Shown here piece by piece: positions 6,543 to 18,363 of a stretch of DNA of 33,969 bases; the first letter of the stretch is position 1; every line of letters starts with the position of its first letter. The position numbers and the translations under genes are program-made. Under the pieces are notes generated by a model. It had not been told where the DNA came from and did not search any database. It saw nothing but the letters and a program-made list of their open reading frames with translations. This DNA comes from Pseudaquabacterium pictum (GTDB lineage: Bacteria; Pseudomonadota; Gammaproteobacteria; Burkholderiales; Burkholderiaceae_C): contig NZ_BJCL01000028.1 in assembly GCF_005403045.1 (NCBI RefSeq), positions 1 to 33,969 on the forward strand, in the 5' to 3' direction.

Positions 6543-8590
6543 GGCGTGGCCCGCGCCGGGGCGGCGGCGGCGGCCGGCGGCGCGGCCAGGGCGGTGGTCT
6601 GCACGCCGGGCGGCAACGCACCCGCCAGCAGCGGCAGGCCCAGTTCGGACATCGGCACGTCCTCGGCGCGGCGTGGCGTGCCGGTGGGCGCGACGCTGCG
6701 GCCCTCACGCGTGGCCTGCATGTCCTCCTCGCTGGGCCACTGGCCGAGCAGCAGGTAGTCGAACACCCGGCGGGCGATGGGCGCGGCAGCCGTGGCGCCG
6801 AAGCCGGCGTTCTCGACGATCACCGCCAGGGCCACGGTGGGCGACTCCAGCGGCGCGAAGGCGTTGTAGAGGGAATGGTCGCGCTGGAACTCCGACAGCC
6901 GCGATGCGTTGTACTTCTCGTTGGCCTTGACGCCCACGGCCTGGGCGGTGCCGGTCTTGCCGCCGGTCTTGTAGGGCGCGCCGGCAAAGATGCGGGTGCT
7001 GGTGCCCTCCTGGGTGACGCCGTGCATCGCGTTCATGATCAGGGCCACATGCTCGGGCTTCAGCGCCAGCGGCGGCAGGGCCTGGCCGGCCACCGGCGTG
7101 GCCTGCTGGGTGACGACGTTGCGGATCTCGCGCACCAGCCGCGGCTCGAAGCGCTGGCCGCCGGCCACCAGCGTGGCGGTGGCGCTGGCCAGCTGCAGCA
7201 TGGTGAAGTTGTTGTAGCCCTGGCCGATGCCCAGCGAGATGGTCTCGCCGGCATACCACTTCTGCTGCTCGGGCTTGCGGTAGGCGCGCTTCTTCCAGGC
7301 GGTGCTGGGCAGCAGGCCGGTCACCTCGCCGTCGAGGTCGATGTCGGTCTTGCGGCCGAAGCCGAAGGGCAGTAGCTGCTCGTGCATCAGGTCCACGCCC
7401 ATCTCGTTGGCCAGCGAGTAGTAGTAGACGTTGCTCGACAGCACGATGGACCGCCGCATGTCCACCGGCCCCAGGCCGTGGTCGCCATGGCTGCGGAACT
7501 CATGGCCGCCGAAGTGGAAGCTGCCGCCGTCGTGCACGATGGTGCCGGGCCCGCGCTTGCCGCTGTTGAGCGCGGCCATCGCCATGAACGGCTTGAAGGT
7601 GCTGCCCGGCGGATAGGTGCCGCGCAGCGCGCGGTTGAGCAGCGGCTTGTCGATGCTCTCGTTGAGCGCGCGCCAGTTCTCGACGTCGATGCCATCGACG
7701 AACAGGTTGGGGTCGAAGCTGGGCTTGCTGACGAAGGCCAGCACCTCGCCGTTGCGCGGGTCGATGGCCACCAGCGCGCCACGGCGGTCGCCGAACAGCT
7801 GCTCCACCAGCGCCTGTAGCTTGATGTCGATCGACAGCACCAGGGTGTTGCCCGGCGTGGCGGGATGGGTCTTCAGCCGCCGCACCGCGCGGCCGCCGGC
7901 CGAGGTTTCCACCTCCTCGAAGCCGGTGGTGCCATGCAGCTCCTGCTCGTAGCGCTGCTCCAGGCCCAGCTTGCCGATCACTTCGGTGCCGCGGTAGTTG
8001 GCCAGCACCTCGTCGTCCCAGTCCTCCATCGCCTTCTTCTCGGCGGCATTGATGCGGCCGATGTAGCCGATGAGGTGGCTGCCCACCTCGCCCGCCGGGT
8101 AGCTGCGGAACAGCCGCGCCCGCACATCCACGCCGGGGAAGCGGAAGCGCTGGGCGGTGAAGCGGGCCACTTCCTCGTCGGTGAGCTTGGTGCGGATCGG
8201 CAGGGATTCGAAGCGCTTGCTCTCGTCCTGCAGGCGCTTGAAGCGGCGGCGGTCGCGCTGCTCGATCGGCACCACCTCGGCCAGGCTGTCGATCACCGCG
8301 TCCATCTCGCCCTGCACCCGCGAGGGCGTGATCTCCAGCGTGTAGGCCGAGTAGTTGGTGGCCAGCACCACGCCGTTGCGGTCGACGATCAGGCCGCGGT
8401 TGGGCACCACCGGCAGCACCGCGATGCGGTTGGCCTCGGCCTGCAGCGCCAGCTCGTCATGGCGCACCACCTGCAGCACCACCATGCGCCAACCCAGCAG
8501 GCCGAAGCACAGCAGCACGAACAGCGCCGCCACCAGCAACCGGGTGTTGAACCGGTCGAGGTCGCGTTCGAGGTTCTTCAACTCTGCCAT
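6539..8590 (-). CDS. mrdA: Penicillin-binding protein 2 (elongasome transpeptidase)
   Basis: The 683-residue class B penicillin-binding protein cross-links peptidoglycan in the lateral wall together with RodA. It has one N-terminal membrane anchor (about residues 17-42), a dimerisation/pedestal region beginning PNRGLIVDRNG, and a transpeptidase domain with S330-T-F-K333, the SxN motif S385-S-N387 and K545-T-G-T548. The frame stays open upstream to 8797, but the ATG at 8590 gives the usual short cytoplasmic N-terminus and lies 16 bp after mreD. The C-terminus ends in an Ala/Pro-rich tail of about 50 residues, probably disordered in the periplasm. Confidence 0.96.
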   Translation of the reverse strand: MAELKNLERDLDRFNTRLLVAALFVLLCFGLLGWRMVVLQVVRHDELALQAEANRIAVLPVVPNRGLIVDRNGVVLATNYSAYTLEITPSRVQGEMDAVIDSLAEVVPIEQRDRRRFKRLQDESKRFESLPIRTKLTDEEVARFTAQRFRFPGVDVRARLFRSYPAGEVGSHLIGYIGRINAAEKKAMEDWDDEVLANYRGTEVIGKLGLEQRYEQELHGTTGFEEVETSAGGRAVRRLKTHPATPGNTLVLSIDIKLQALVEQLFGDRRGALVAIDPRNGEVLAFVSKPSFDPNLFVDGIDVENWRALNESIDKPLLNRALRGTYPPGSTFKPFMAMAALNSGKRGPGTIVHDGGSFHFGGHEFRSHGDHGLGPVDMRRSIVLSSNVYYYSLANEMGVDLMHEQLLPFGFGRKTDIDLDGEVTGLLPSTAWKKRAYRKPEQQKWYAGETISLGIGQGYNNFTMLQLASATATLVAGGQRFEPRLVREIRNVVTQQATPVAGQALPPLALKPEHVALIMNAMHGVTQEGTSTRIFAGAPYKTGGKTGTAQAVGVKANEKYNASRLSEFQRDHSLYNAFAPLESPTVALAVIVENAGFGATAAAPIARRVFDYLLLGQWPSEEDMQATREGRSVAPTGTPRRAEDVPMSELGLPLLAGALPPGVQTTALAAPPAAAAAPARATP

Positions 8591-8606
8591 CGATGCTGCC
8601 AGCCCT

Positions 8607-9128
8607 TCAGAGAGGTCGATTCTTGTCCGGATCGGGCGCGCGCCGTTGCGGCGCCAGCAGCAGCAGCACCACCAGCGGCCACAGCAGGGCCTCGAACACC
8701 GGTGCCAGCAGCACAGTCCAGCCGGGGAACATGCCGCCGGCGGCCAGCCGCGCCACCATGGCCACCGCATGCGCGGCAAAGAACACCGGCAGCACATGCA
8801 GCGCCTGCGCCGGCAGGCTGAACCACAGCACCCGGCGGTGCACGGTGATGGCCAGGTAGCTCAGCAGGGTGTAGGCCAGCGCATGCTGGCCCAGCACCGC
8901 ACCCTGGTGCACGTCCATCACCAGGCCGAAGGCGAAGGCCACGCCCACGCCGACGCGGCGCGGCTGGTGCACGTTCCAGAACACCAGCACCAGGGCCAGC
9001 AGATCGGGCGCGGCCGGGTGGCGGCCGCCGGGCAGCATCTCCAGCAGCAGGGCCACCAGCAGCGTCAGCGCGATGAAGATGGGGTTGACCGGCAACAGCA
9101 GCTGGTCGGTGCCGCGGGCCATGATCAT
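8607..9128 (-). CDS. mreD: Rod shape-determining membrane protein MreD
   Basis: The 173-residue hydrophobic protein with five or six predicted membrane segments lies between mreC and mrdA, the invariant position of mreD. Its opening ILLPVNPIFIALTLLVALLLEMLP-like stretch and the conserved GLVMDVHQGAVLGQHAL segment fit the MreD family. It is an integral membrane part of the elongasome that binds MreC. The ATG at 9128 overlaps the mreC stop as ATGA; a second in-frame ATG at 9122 is possible. The sequence is poorly conserved in the family, so context carries much of the call. Confidence 0.9.
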   Translation of the reverse strand: MIMARGTDQLLLPVNPIFIALTLLVALLLEMLPGGRHPAAPDLLALVLVFWNVHQPRRVGVGVAFAFGLVMDVHQGAVLGQHALAYTLLSYLAITVHRRVLWFSLPAQALHVLPVFFAAHAVAMVARLAAGGMFPGWTVLLAPVFEALLWPLVVLLLLAPQRRAPDPDKNRPL

Positions 9129-10099
9129 CGGGGCAGCTCCTGGCCACTGGCCGGCCGGCCAGGCCGGCCAGCGGCGCTGGCGCGGCTGCCGCTCTTGGCG
9201 GTGCCGGCGGCCGACGCCGCGGCATCGGCCGGCCGCGGCGGCATCTGCACGGCCAGCGGTTCCAGCACCAGCATGTGGCGCAGGTTGTCCATGGCCGCCA
9301 TCGGCGTCAGCACGATGCGGGCAAAGCCGGCGTCGGAGCGCCGCTCCACCCGCGCCACCCGGGCCACCGGCAGGCCGGGCGGGTAGACGCCGTCGACGCC
9401 ACTGGTGGTCAGCGCATCGCCGGCCTGCACATCGGCATTGCCGGCCATGAAGCGCAGCTCCAGCGCGCTGCCGCCCTCGGCACCGCCGAAAGCCGCACCG
9501 CGCTGCTGGGTGCGGGTGTTGAGCACGGGAATCGCGGCGTCGCGGTCGGTCAGCAGCGTGACGACCGCCGACAGCGGGTAGACCTCGGTCACCTGGCCCA
9601 GCACGCCGGCCTCGTTGACCACCGGAGCACCCGCCACCACGCCCTGGCGGGCGCCGCGGTTGATGAAGATCTTGCGCGAGTACGGGTCACCCGCCTCGTA
9701 CAGCAGCTCGGCCGCCACGCTCCTGACCTGCAGCTGGGGCTGCAGCTCGAGCAGGGCGCGCAGGCGTTCGTTCTCGGCGGCCAGCTGCTCGGTGCGGGCG
9801 GCACGCTCGCTCTGGCGGGCCAGCTGCTGTCGGGCCGCGGCCTCGCGGGCCTGGGCATCCTTGATGCCCTGCAGGTAGCTCAGGCCGTTGTCCAGCAGCA
9901 CCGCGGGCACCTGCAGCGTCTGCTGCAGCGGCAGCAGCGCCGTGGCCAGCGCCGCGCGCAGCGGCTGGGTCAGGTGCCAGCGGGTGTCGGCCGCCATCAG
10001 GAAGACCGCCAGCGCCGAGAACAGCGCCAGCTTGGTCAGCGCCGACGGCCCCTGCCGGAAGAACGGCGGCGGCGTGCGGTCGATGGTGCCCAGGGCCAT
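9125..10099 (-). CDS. mreC: Rod shape-determining protein MreC
   Basis: The 324-residue bitopic protein has one membrane segment (about residues 22-40), a coiled coil (about 75-115, rich in Ala, Arg, Glu and Gln), and a periplasmic beta-rich domain with the MreC pattern INRGARQGVVAGAPVVNEAGVLGQV. It links the MreB filaments to PBP2 and RodA. The C-terminal 40 residues are a low-complexity Ala/Pro/Gly/Arg tail. It starts 78 bp after mreB, and the gap contains a terminator-like hairpin; its stop codon overlaps the mreD start. Confidence 0.95.
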   Translation of the reverse strand: MALGTIDRTPPPFFRQGPSALTKLALFSALAVFLMAADTRWHLTQPLRAALATALLPLQQTLQVPAVLLDNGLSYLQGIKDAQAREAAARQQLARQSERAARTEQLAAENERLRALLELQPQLQVRSVAAELLYEAGDPYSRKIFINRGARQGVVAGAPVVNEAGVLGQVTEVYPLSAVVTLLTDRDAAIPVLNTRTQQRGAAFGGAEGGSALELRFMAGNADVQAGDALTTSGVDGVYPPGLPVARVARVERRSDAGFARIVLTPMAAMDNLRHMLVLEPLAVQMPPRPADAAASAAGTAKSGSRASAAGRPGRPASGQELPR

Positions 10100-10126
10100 G
10101 GCCGCTCAGTGCCTGACCTGAATGAC

Positions 10127-10157
10127 AAAGGCCGGCCGCATCGGTGATGCGCCGGCC
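10127..10157 (-). terminator. Terminator-like hairpin between mreB and mreC
   Basis: On the minus strand GGCCGG-CGCATC pairs with GATGCG-CCGGCC across a 3-nt loop with one bulged base (10157-10130) and is followed by TTTGTC. The stem is strong but the T-run short, so it may only partly terminate transcription, giving more mreB than mreCD mRNA, or it may protect the 3' end of mreB mRNA. Confidence 0.55.
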
Positions 10158-10177
10158 GGGGGGCAAGGCGTCACGGC

Positions 10178-13237
<3,060 letters not shown>

Positions 13238-13241
13238 CCCC

Positions 13242-14690
13242 ATGAGCAACCCACCCCTCATCCGCGGCTACGAGGTCGTCATCGGCCTGGAAACCCACGC
13301 CCAGCTGTCGACCGTCAGCAAGATCTTCTCCGGCGCCAGCACGGCCTTCGGCGCCGCGCCCAACACCCAGGCCTGCGCGGTGGACCTGGCGCTGCCGGGC
13401 ACGCTGCCGGTGATGAACCGCGCCGCAGTGGAGCGGGCCATCCGCTTCGGCCTGGCCATCGGCGCCAAGGTGGCGCCGCAGTCGATCTTTGCCCGCAAGA
13501 ACTACTTCTACCCCGATCTGCCCAAGGGCTACCAGATCAGCCAGTACGAGACGCCGGTGGTGCAGGGCGGCAGCATCAGCTTCCTGCTGGGCGATGCCCG
13601 CAAGACGGTGCAGCTGACCCGTGCCCACCTGGAAGAGGACGCGGGAAAGAGCCTGCACGAGGACTATGCCGGCCAGACCGGCATCGACCTGAACCGCGCC
13701 GGCACGCCGCTGCTGGAGATCGTGACCGAGCCCGACATGCGCTCCAGCGCCGAGGCGGTGGAGTACGCCCGCGCCCTGCACGCGCTGGTGGTGTGGCTGG
13801 GCATCTGCGACGGCAACATGCAGGAAGGCAGCTTCCGCTGCGATGCCAACGTGTCGGTGCGCAAGCCGGGCGCGCCGTTCGGCACGCGGCGCGAGATCAA
13901 GAACCTGAACTCGTTCCGGTTCATGCAGCAGGCCATCGACTACGAGATCCAGTGGCAGATCGACCAGATCGAGGACGGCCTGGCGATCCAGCAGGCCACG
14001 GTGCTGTTCAACCCCGACACCGGCGAGACGCGGTCGATGCGCACCAAGGAAGACGCGCACGACTACCGCTACTTCCCCGATCCCGACCTGCCGCCGCTGG
14101 TGATCGCGCCCGAGTGGATCGACCAGGTGCGCGCCAGCCTGCCCGAGCTGCCGGCAGCGATGGCCCAGCGCTTCCAGGAGGCCGACGGCCTGCCAGCGTA
14201 CGACGCGGTGATGATGACGCAGAGCCTGGCGCTGGCCCGCTTCTACGAAGGCGCGCGCGACGCCTGCAGACAGCCCAAGCTGGTGGCCAACTGGCTGATG
14301 GGCGAGGTGAGCAAGCGCCTGAACGCCGAGGGCAGGGACATCACGGCCAGCCCGGTGGACGCCGGCACCCTGGCCGCGCTGATCGGCCGCATTGCCGACG
14401 GCACCATCAGCCACAACGCCGCCCGCCAGGTCTTCGACGCACTGTGGGCCGGTGAATCCACCAGCGTGGATGCGCTGATCGAGGCCAAGGGCCTGAAGCA
14501 GATGAGCGACACCGGCGCGCTGGAAGCCATCATCGACGCGGTGCTGGCCGACAACCAGAAGTCGATCGACGAATACCGCGCCGGCAAGGACAAGGCGTTC
14601 AACGCCCTGGTCGGCCAGGTGATGAAGGCCAGCAAGGGCAAGGCCAACCCCGGCCAGGTCAACGCCTTGCTGAAGGCGAAGCTGGGCTGA
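13242..14690 (+). CDS. gatB: Aspartyl/glutamyl-tRNA amidotransferase subunit B
   Basis: The 482-residue protein has the GatB cradle domain, with [12 protein letters not shown] at the N-terminus, the conserved [18 protein letters not shown] and the kinase-like site segment, followed by the C-terminal helical tail (YqeY-like) that holds tRNA. GatB activates the tRNA-bound Glu/Asp carboxyl with ATP and receives ammonia through a channel from GatA. The ATG at 13242 gives [12 protein letters not shown], the usual start; the longer frame to 13176 lies inside gatA. The 3' end overlaps the convergent DUF4124 gene by 32 bp. Confidence 0.97.
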   Translation: MSNPPLIRGYEVVIGLETHAQLSTVSKIFSGASTAFGAAPNTQACAVDLALPGTLPVMNRAAVERAIRFGLAIGAKVAPQSIFARKNYFYPDLPKGYQISQYETPVVQGGSISFLLGDARKTVQLTRAHLEEDAGKSLHEDYAGQTGIDLNRAGTPLLEIVTEPDMRSSAEAVEYARALHALVVWLGICDGNMQEGSFRCDANVSVRKPGAPFGTRREIKNLNSFRFMQQAIDYEIQWQIDQIEDGLAIQQATVLFNPDTGETRSMRTKEDAHDYRYFPDPDLPPLVIAPEWIDQVRASLPELPAAMAQRFQEADGLPAYDAVMMTQSLALARFYEGARDACRQPKLVANWLMGEVSKRLNAEGRDITASPVDAGTLAALIGRIADGTISHNAARQVFDALWAGESTSVDALIEAKGLKQMSDTGALEAIIDAVLADNQKSIDEYRAGKDKAFNALVGQVMKASKGKANPGQVNALLKAKLG

Positions 14691-15378
14691 CCTGGGTGGG
14701 CGCCACCGGCGGCAGCGAGCCCGCCGGCGCGCCGGCCCACAGCCGGCGCAGGCGGTCGAGCTCGTTGTCGTACAGCCGGTTGATGCGGGCCAGCTCCAGC
14801 TCCTGGTTGGCGGCCGACTGCTTCTGTGCCGCCACGGCGGCATCATTGGCGTCCAGCTGCTGCTTCAGCCGCGCCGGCATCTGGCGGCCCTGGTAGAACT
14901 CGGCCTCGTCGAGCAGCGGCTTGCGCTCGGCGGCCAGTTCCTTCACCCGCTGCGCCGAGGCCTTCATCGCCAGGCGCACCGTGTCCAGCGCCGCCTCGCG
15001 GGCCCTGCTGTGGGAGGCCTCGTCGGGGAAGCGCACCATCAGGTTGCGGTCGCGGCGCACGGCGTCGGCCTGGGCGGCGCGGGCCAGCTCGGCGCGGCGC
15101 TCGGCGGCCTCGCGCTCGGCGCGCTCCTCGGCGGTCAGCGTGGGCGGCACCACCCGCTGCACCGAGCCATCGCTGTTGAGCACCCGCTGCTCGCGGCTGA
15201 CGCAGTCGGGAATCGGCCGGTCGGAGGTGAGCCGGCGGCCCTGGGCATCGACACAGGTGTAGATGCCGGACGACGTCGGCCGGCTGCCCTGCTGCGCAAT
15301 GGCTGCCATCGGCAGCGCCAGCGGCATGGCCAGCACCAGCAGCGCGGTGCCAGCCCAGGAACAGGTCCGCAGCCGCAT
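14659..15378 (-). CDS. Exported DUF4124-type protein with coiled coil
   Basis: The 239-residue protein has a signal peptide (residues 1-29, ending AAIAQQ), then a short DUF4124-like unit with [20 protein letters not shown] (about 40-59), and a long charged Ala/Arg/Glu-rich helical region (about 85-215) likely to form a coiled coil, ending in a Pro/Ser tail. The function of DUF4124 proteins is unknown; they are periplasmic and common in Beta- and Gammaproteobacteria. The ATG at 15378 was chosen because it starts the signal peptide; the longer frame to 15519 runs inside pyrE. It follows pyrE by 4 bp and overlaps gatB by 32 bp, tail to tail. Confidence 0.85.
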   Translation of the reverse strand: MRLRTCSWAGTALLVLAMPLALPMAAIAQQGSRPTSSGIYTCVDAQGRRLTSDRPIPDCVSREQRVLNSDGSVQRVVPPTLTAEERAEREAAERRAELARAAQADAVRRDRNLMVRFPDEASHSRAREAALDTVRLAMKASAQRVKELAAERKPLLDEAEFYQGRQMPARLKQQLDANDAAVAAQKQSAANQELELARINRLYDNELDRLRRLWAGAPAGSLPPVAPTQVSPASPSARR

Positions 15379-15382
15379 GGGC

Positions 15383-16081
15383 TCAGACGCCGTAGGCGTC
15401 GCGGTAGGCGCGCACACGCGGCAGGTGCGGGGCCAGGTCGGCCGCACTGCTGGTCTGCAGATACTGAAGCAGGTCGGCCAGCGTCGCGATCGACGCCACA
15501 TGCAGGTGCAGTTGGTCACGCACGTATTGAACCGCAGACCAGGGGCTGTCCGTGTTGCCGTCGCTGGCTTTTTCCTGCCGGTCCAGTGCGATGGCCACGC
15601 CGCAGGGCGTGGCGCCGGCGGCGCGGATCATCGCGATCGACTCGCGCACCGAGGTGCCGGCGGAGATCACGTCGTCGATGATCAGCACCCGGCCACGCAC
15701 CGGCGCGCCCACCAGGGTGCCGCCCTCGCCGTGGTCCTTGGCCTCCTTGCGGTTGTAGGCGAAGGGCCGGTTGTGGCCCAGGCGGGCCAGCTCCACCGCC
15801 ACCGCCGCGGCGAGCGGAATGCCTTTGTAGGCGGGGCCGAACAGCATGTCGAATTGCAGGCCTGAGCCGACCAGGCTGCGTGCATAGAATCCCGCCAGAC
15901 GGCCCAGCTTGGCGCCGTCGTCGAACAGGCCGGCGTTGAAGAAGTAGGGCGACAGGCGCCCGGCCTTGGTCTTGAATTCACCGAACCGCAACACCCCCGC
16001 CTCGACGGCGAACTGCACGAATTCCTGCGCCAGCGGGTCGGCGGCGGGCGGCTGTCCGGTCGGGTCGGTGGTCTGGCGCAT
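15383..16081 (-). CDS. pyrE: Orotate phosphoribosyltransferase
   Basis: The 232-residue enzyme joins orotate and PRPP to make orotidine 5'-phosphate in pyrimidine synthesis. The PRPP-binding motif [17 protein letters not shown] is intact, and the N-terminal [21 protein letters not shown] and [15 protein letters not shown] loop (catalytic Lys/Arg/His) are typical of the dimeric enzyme. The ATG at 16081 is preceded by AAGGGA about 6 nt away. It is divergent from xth with only 9 bp between start codons, so its promoter must lie inside xth. The DUF4124 gene follows 4 bp downstream. Confidence 0.96.
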   Translation of the reverse strand: MRQTTDPTGQPPAADPLAQEFVQFAVEAGVLRFGEFKTKAGRLSPYFFNAGLFDDGAKLGRLAGFYARSLVGSGLQFDMLFGPAYKGIPLAAAVAVELARLGHNRPFAYNRKEAKDHGEGGTLVGAPVRGRVLIIDDVISAGTSVRESIAMIRAAGATPCGVAIALDRQEKASDGNTDSPWSAVQYVRDQLHLHVASIATLADLLQYLQTSSAADLAPHLPRVRAYRDAYGV

Positions 16082-16094
16082 GGAGATCCCTTGG
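16082..16094. promoter_or_regulatory. Shared ribosome-binding segment of pyrE and xth
   Basis: On the plus strand GGAG (16082-16085) lies 5 nt before the TTG start of xth at 16091. On the minus strand AAGGGA (16094-16089) serves pyrE and overlaps the xth start codon. One 13-bp segment thus carries both Shine-Dalgarno sequences. This spacing is the reason for accepting TTG as the xth start. Confidence 0.6.
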
Positions 16095-16885
16095 CATTTC
16101 GTCTGGTCACACTCAACCTGAACGGCATCCGTTCAGCAGCCAACAAGGGCTTCATGGAATGGGCAGCCCAGGCGGGCGCGGATTGTATGGGGGTGCAGGA
16201 GGTCAAGGCCCAGGCCGCCGACCTGGCCGACCGCTTCGAGACGGTGGCCGGCATGCCCGGCTACTTCCACTTCGCCGAGAAGAAGGGCTACTCCGGCGTG
16301 GGCCTGTACAGCCGCAAGCGGCCCAGCAGCGTGGTGGTGGGCCTCGGCGACGCCTTCTTCGATGCCGAGGGCCGCTATGTGGAGGCGCGCTACGACACCC
16401 CCAAGCGCAAGCTCAGCGTCATCAGCTGCTACTTCCCCAGCGGCTCGTCGGGCGAGGACCGGCAGGCGGCCAAGTTCCGCTTTCTGGACGTGGTGTATCC
16501 GCACCTTCAGGCGCTGCGGGCCGAACGTGAATTCATCCTGGTGGGCGACATCAACATCGCCCACCAGGAGAAGGACCTGAAGAACTGGCGCAGCAACCAG
16601 AAGAACAGCGGCTTCCTGCCCGAGGAACGCGCCTGGATGACCAAGCTGCTGACCGACGGCGGCCTGGTCGACGTCTACCGCCAGCTGGAGCCCGACGCCA
16701 CCGACGCCTGCTACACCTGGTGGAGCAACCGCGGCCAGGCCTATGCCAACAACGTGGGCTGGCGGCTGGACTACCACCTGGCGACGCCGGCGCTGGCGGC
16801 CAAGGCCAAGGCGGTGTCGATCTACACCGACGAGAAGTTCAGCGACCACGCGCCGCTGGTGATCGACTACGACTTCAAGCTGTAG
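16091..16885 (+). CDS. xth: Exodeoxyribonuclease III (AP endonuclease)
   Basis: The 264-residue protein of the exonuclease III/AP endonuclease fold cuts DNA at abasic sites and degrades 3' ends in base-excision repair. It shows the family motifs LNLNGIRSA, the metal-binding E37 in GVQEVKAQ, the [15 protein letters not shown] loop (catalytic Asp/Asn) and the C-terminal [10 protein letters not shown] with the catalytic His. The start is a TTG at 16091; no ATG or GTG gives a complete N-terminus, and GGAG lies 5 nt upstream. The gene is head to head with pyrE across 9 bp. Confidence 0.95.
   Translation: MAFRLVTLNLNGIRSAANKGFMEWAAQAGADCMGVQEVKAQAADLADRFETVAGMPGYFHFAEKKGYSGVGLYSRKRPSSVVVGLGDAFFDAEGRYVEARYDTPKRKLSVISCYFPSGSSGEDRQAAKFRFLDVVYPHLQALRAEREFILVGDINIAHQEKDLKNWRSNQKNSGFLPEERAWMTKLLTDGGLVDVYRQLEPDATDACYTWWSNRGQAYANNVGWRLDYHLATPALAAKAKAVSIYTDEKFSDHAPLVIDYDFKL
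16118..16136. repeat. Perfect 19-bp dyad at the start of xth, in the pyrE leader
   Basis: CTGAACGG and CCGTTCAG flank CAT, a perfect 8-bp inverted repeat within codons 10-16 of xth and 37-55 bp upstream of the pyrE start. It could be a hairpin in the pyrE leader RNA or an operator. It encodes part of the conserved LNGIR motif, so chance is possible. Confidence 0.4.
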
Positions 16886-16927
16886 TCGGCGGCGGTCGCG
16901 CGCACGACCATCCGGCGCCAGCCGTCC

Positions 16928-18187
16928 TCAGGCCGACTTCGCCCGCATCGCCGCCTTCACCTCGGTGATCAGCGCCTGGCCGATCTGCTGCGCCTCGACG
17001 GGGTCGACCGTGCCCAGGTCGGCCAGGTCGGCCTCCAGCTCGGCGCGGCGGCGCTGCGACAGGCACTGCAGGATCTTGGCCTTGGCCACGCCGTCGTCGA
17101 GCACGCTCATCGCCTTGGCCAGCGCGAAGGTGTCGACCTTCGCCACCGCGGCGAAGATCGACTTCGTGTCGGCGAACTCCAGGTCGGCGATGTCGCTGAA
17201 CTCCGACGGCTGCTTGATCTTGCGCTCGACGAAGAAGCGCTTGCCCTTCTCGTTGAGCAGGCGCAGCACCTCGGCACGCCGGAAGGTGAAGATGTCGTCG
17301 GCGTATTCGCTGGCGGCCAGCTTGCGCAGCACCTGCGGCCGCTCGGCCTCCACCAGCGCGGCGAACTCGTCGACGCTGATGTATTCGTAGCTCAGCTTGT
17401 CCTGGTCGACGTCGCCCGCGACCAGCTTGCGCACCTGGGCGACGATGTCCCGCGGCGAGAACAGCACCTGCTTGCCGGTGCCGCGTTCGTCGTCGATGCG
17501 GAGCAGGTGCAGCCCGGCGAGCTTGCCCAGGCAGCTGCGGATGTGCTTGTCCGAGTGGCCGAACAGCAGCCGCGCGGTGGTGAAGACCTCCTGCAGCATC
17601 GGCCGGGCCATGCCGTTGGTCGGGCTCTCCCGCCCGCGCGGGGCCGCCGCTTGTGGCCCCTGGCGGCCGAGGTCCGCCGCCCCCAGCAGGGCCAGCAGCT
17701 GGGCGTAGATCAGCAGGTCGGGCTGGAAGTTGGCGCGCCGGGCGATCACCTCATGGGCGACGGCCAGGCGCTCGCTGAGCGTGTCCATCATGCCGCGCAC
17801 CAGGGTCGGGCTGGCCGCCAGCGCGTCGCGGGCGGCGGCGTGGTCGATCAGGTACAGCTCGCAGTAGGTGCGGGCGGCGGCGTTGTGCACGCGCACCTGC
17901 GCCTGCTGGTGCGGCTCGATGCCGAAGCACTGCCCGCGGCGCAGCGTCTCGACGACGGTGCGCTTCTCGTCGCGCACCAGGTACAGGTCGACCTCGCCGT
18001 CCTTGACCACGTACATGTGGGTCGCGGGCATGCCGGCGGTGTAGAGCACCTCGCCGGCGAAGGCGCGCATCTGCGCATGCTGCCCCTGCTCGGCGAAGCG
18101 CAGCGCCGGGCTGGTGCGCTCGGCCGGCGCCGGGTCGGCCACACGCGCTGGGACAGGTCGGGCACGTTCGGAGATGGCCGCTTGCAT
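16928..18187 (-). CDS. Cyclic-nucleotide-binding domain protein with a FliG C-terminal-like domain
   Basis: The protein of about 419 residues has an N-terminal cNMP-binding (CAP-type effector) domain at about 40-150, with YVVKDGEVDLYLVRDEKR and the C-helix after it. A middle helical region (about 195-255) resembles a Crp winged helix (HSDKHIRSCLGKLAGLHLLR). The C-terminal part (about 335-415) follows the FliG middle/C-terminal pattern: KSIFAAVAKVDTFALAKAM, then LSQRRRAELEADLADLGTVD and VEAQQIGQALITEV. FliG domains form the flagellar switch that contacts MotA, yet no flagellar gene is nearby. The start at 18187 is preferred because the 18 codons from the upstream ATG (18241) are AT-rich and unlike coding DNA; 18241 remains possible. 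The ligand and function are unknown. Confidence 0.78.
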   Translation of the reverse strand: MQAAISERARPVPARVADPAPAERTSPALRFAEQGQHAQMRAFAGEVLYTAGMPATHMYVVKDGEVDLYLVRDEKRTVVETLRRGQCFGIEPHQQAQVRVHNAAARTYCELYLIDHAAARDALAASPTLVRGMMDTLSERLAVAHEVIARRANFQPDLLIYAQLLALLGAADLGRQGPQAAAPRGRESPTNGMARPMLQEVFTTARLLFGHSDKHIRSCLGKLAGLHLLRIDDERGTGKQVLFSPRDIVAQVRKLVAGDVDQDKLSYEYISVDEFAALVEAERPQVLRKLAASEYADDIFTFRRAEVLRLLNEKGKRFFVERKIKQPSEFSDIADLEFADTKSIFAAVAKVDTFALAKAMSVLDDGVAKAKILQCLSQRRRAELEADLADLGTVDPVEAQQIGQALITEVKAAMRAKSA

Positions 18188-18322
18188 ACCTGGATCGCTG
18201 AAATGGTAAAAACGATAAGCAACGAACTGTAAGCGAGCCATGCCCGCCTGTGGCGCCACGTTGGCGCATGAAAGCGGCATTTGTTGACAGCCGCACGCCG
18301 GGCTTGCCGCGCGTGGGGTGCC

Positions 18323-18345
18323 CACCGTCCTGCCGGCGGACGGTG
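18323..18345. repeat. Hairpin downstream of the enoyl-CoA hydratase gene
   Basis: CACCGTCC (18323-18330) and GGACGGTG (18338-18345) form a perfect 8-bp stem with a 7-nt loop, 18 bp after the hydratase stop codon on the minus strand. No T-run follows, so it may stabilise mRNA rather than terminate. The remaining gap to the start of the cNMP/FliG gene (18188-18322) includes an AT-richer stretch (18188-18235), probably its promoter, without a clear consensus. Confidence 0.4.
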
Positions 18346-18363
18346 CCACCGGTCGGCGCCGTG

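Noticed and set aside
8591-8797. Upstream extension of PBP2
   Set aside because: It overlaps mreD out of frame and is Cys/Trp/Arg-rich, unlike a real N-terminus.
18284-18289. Perfect TTGACA on the plus strand
   Set aside because: No -10 element lies at 15-19 bp and no plus-strand gene follows.
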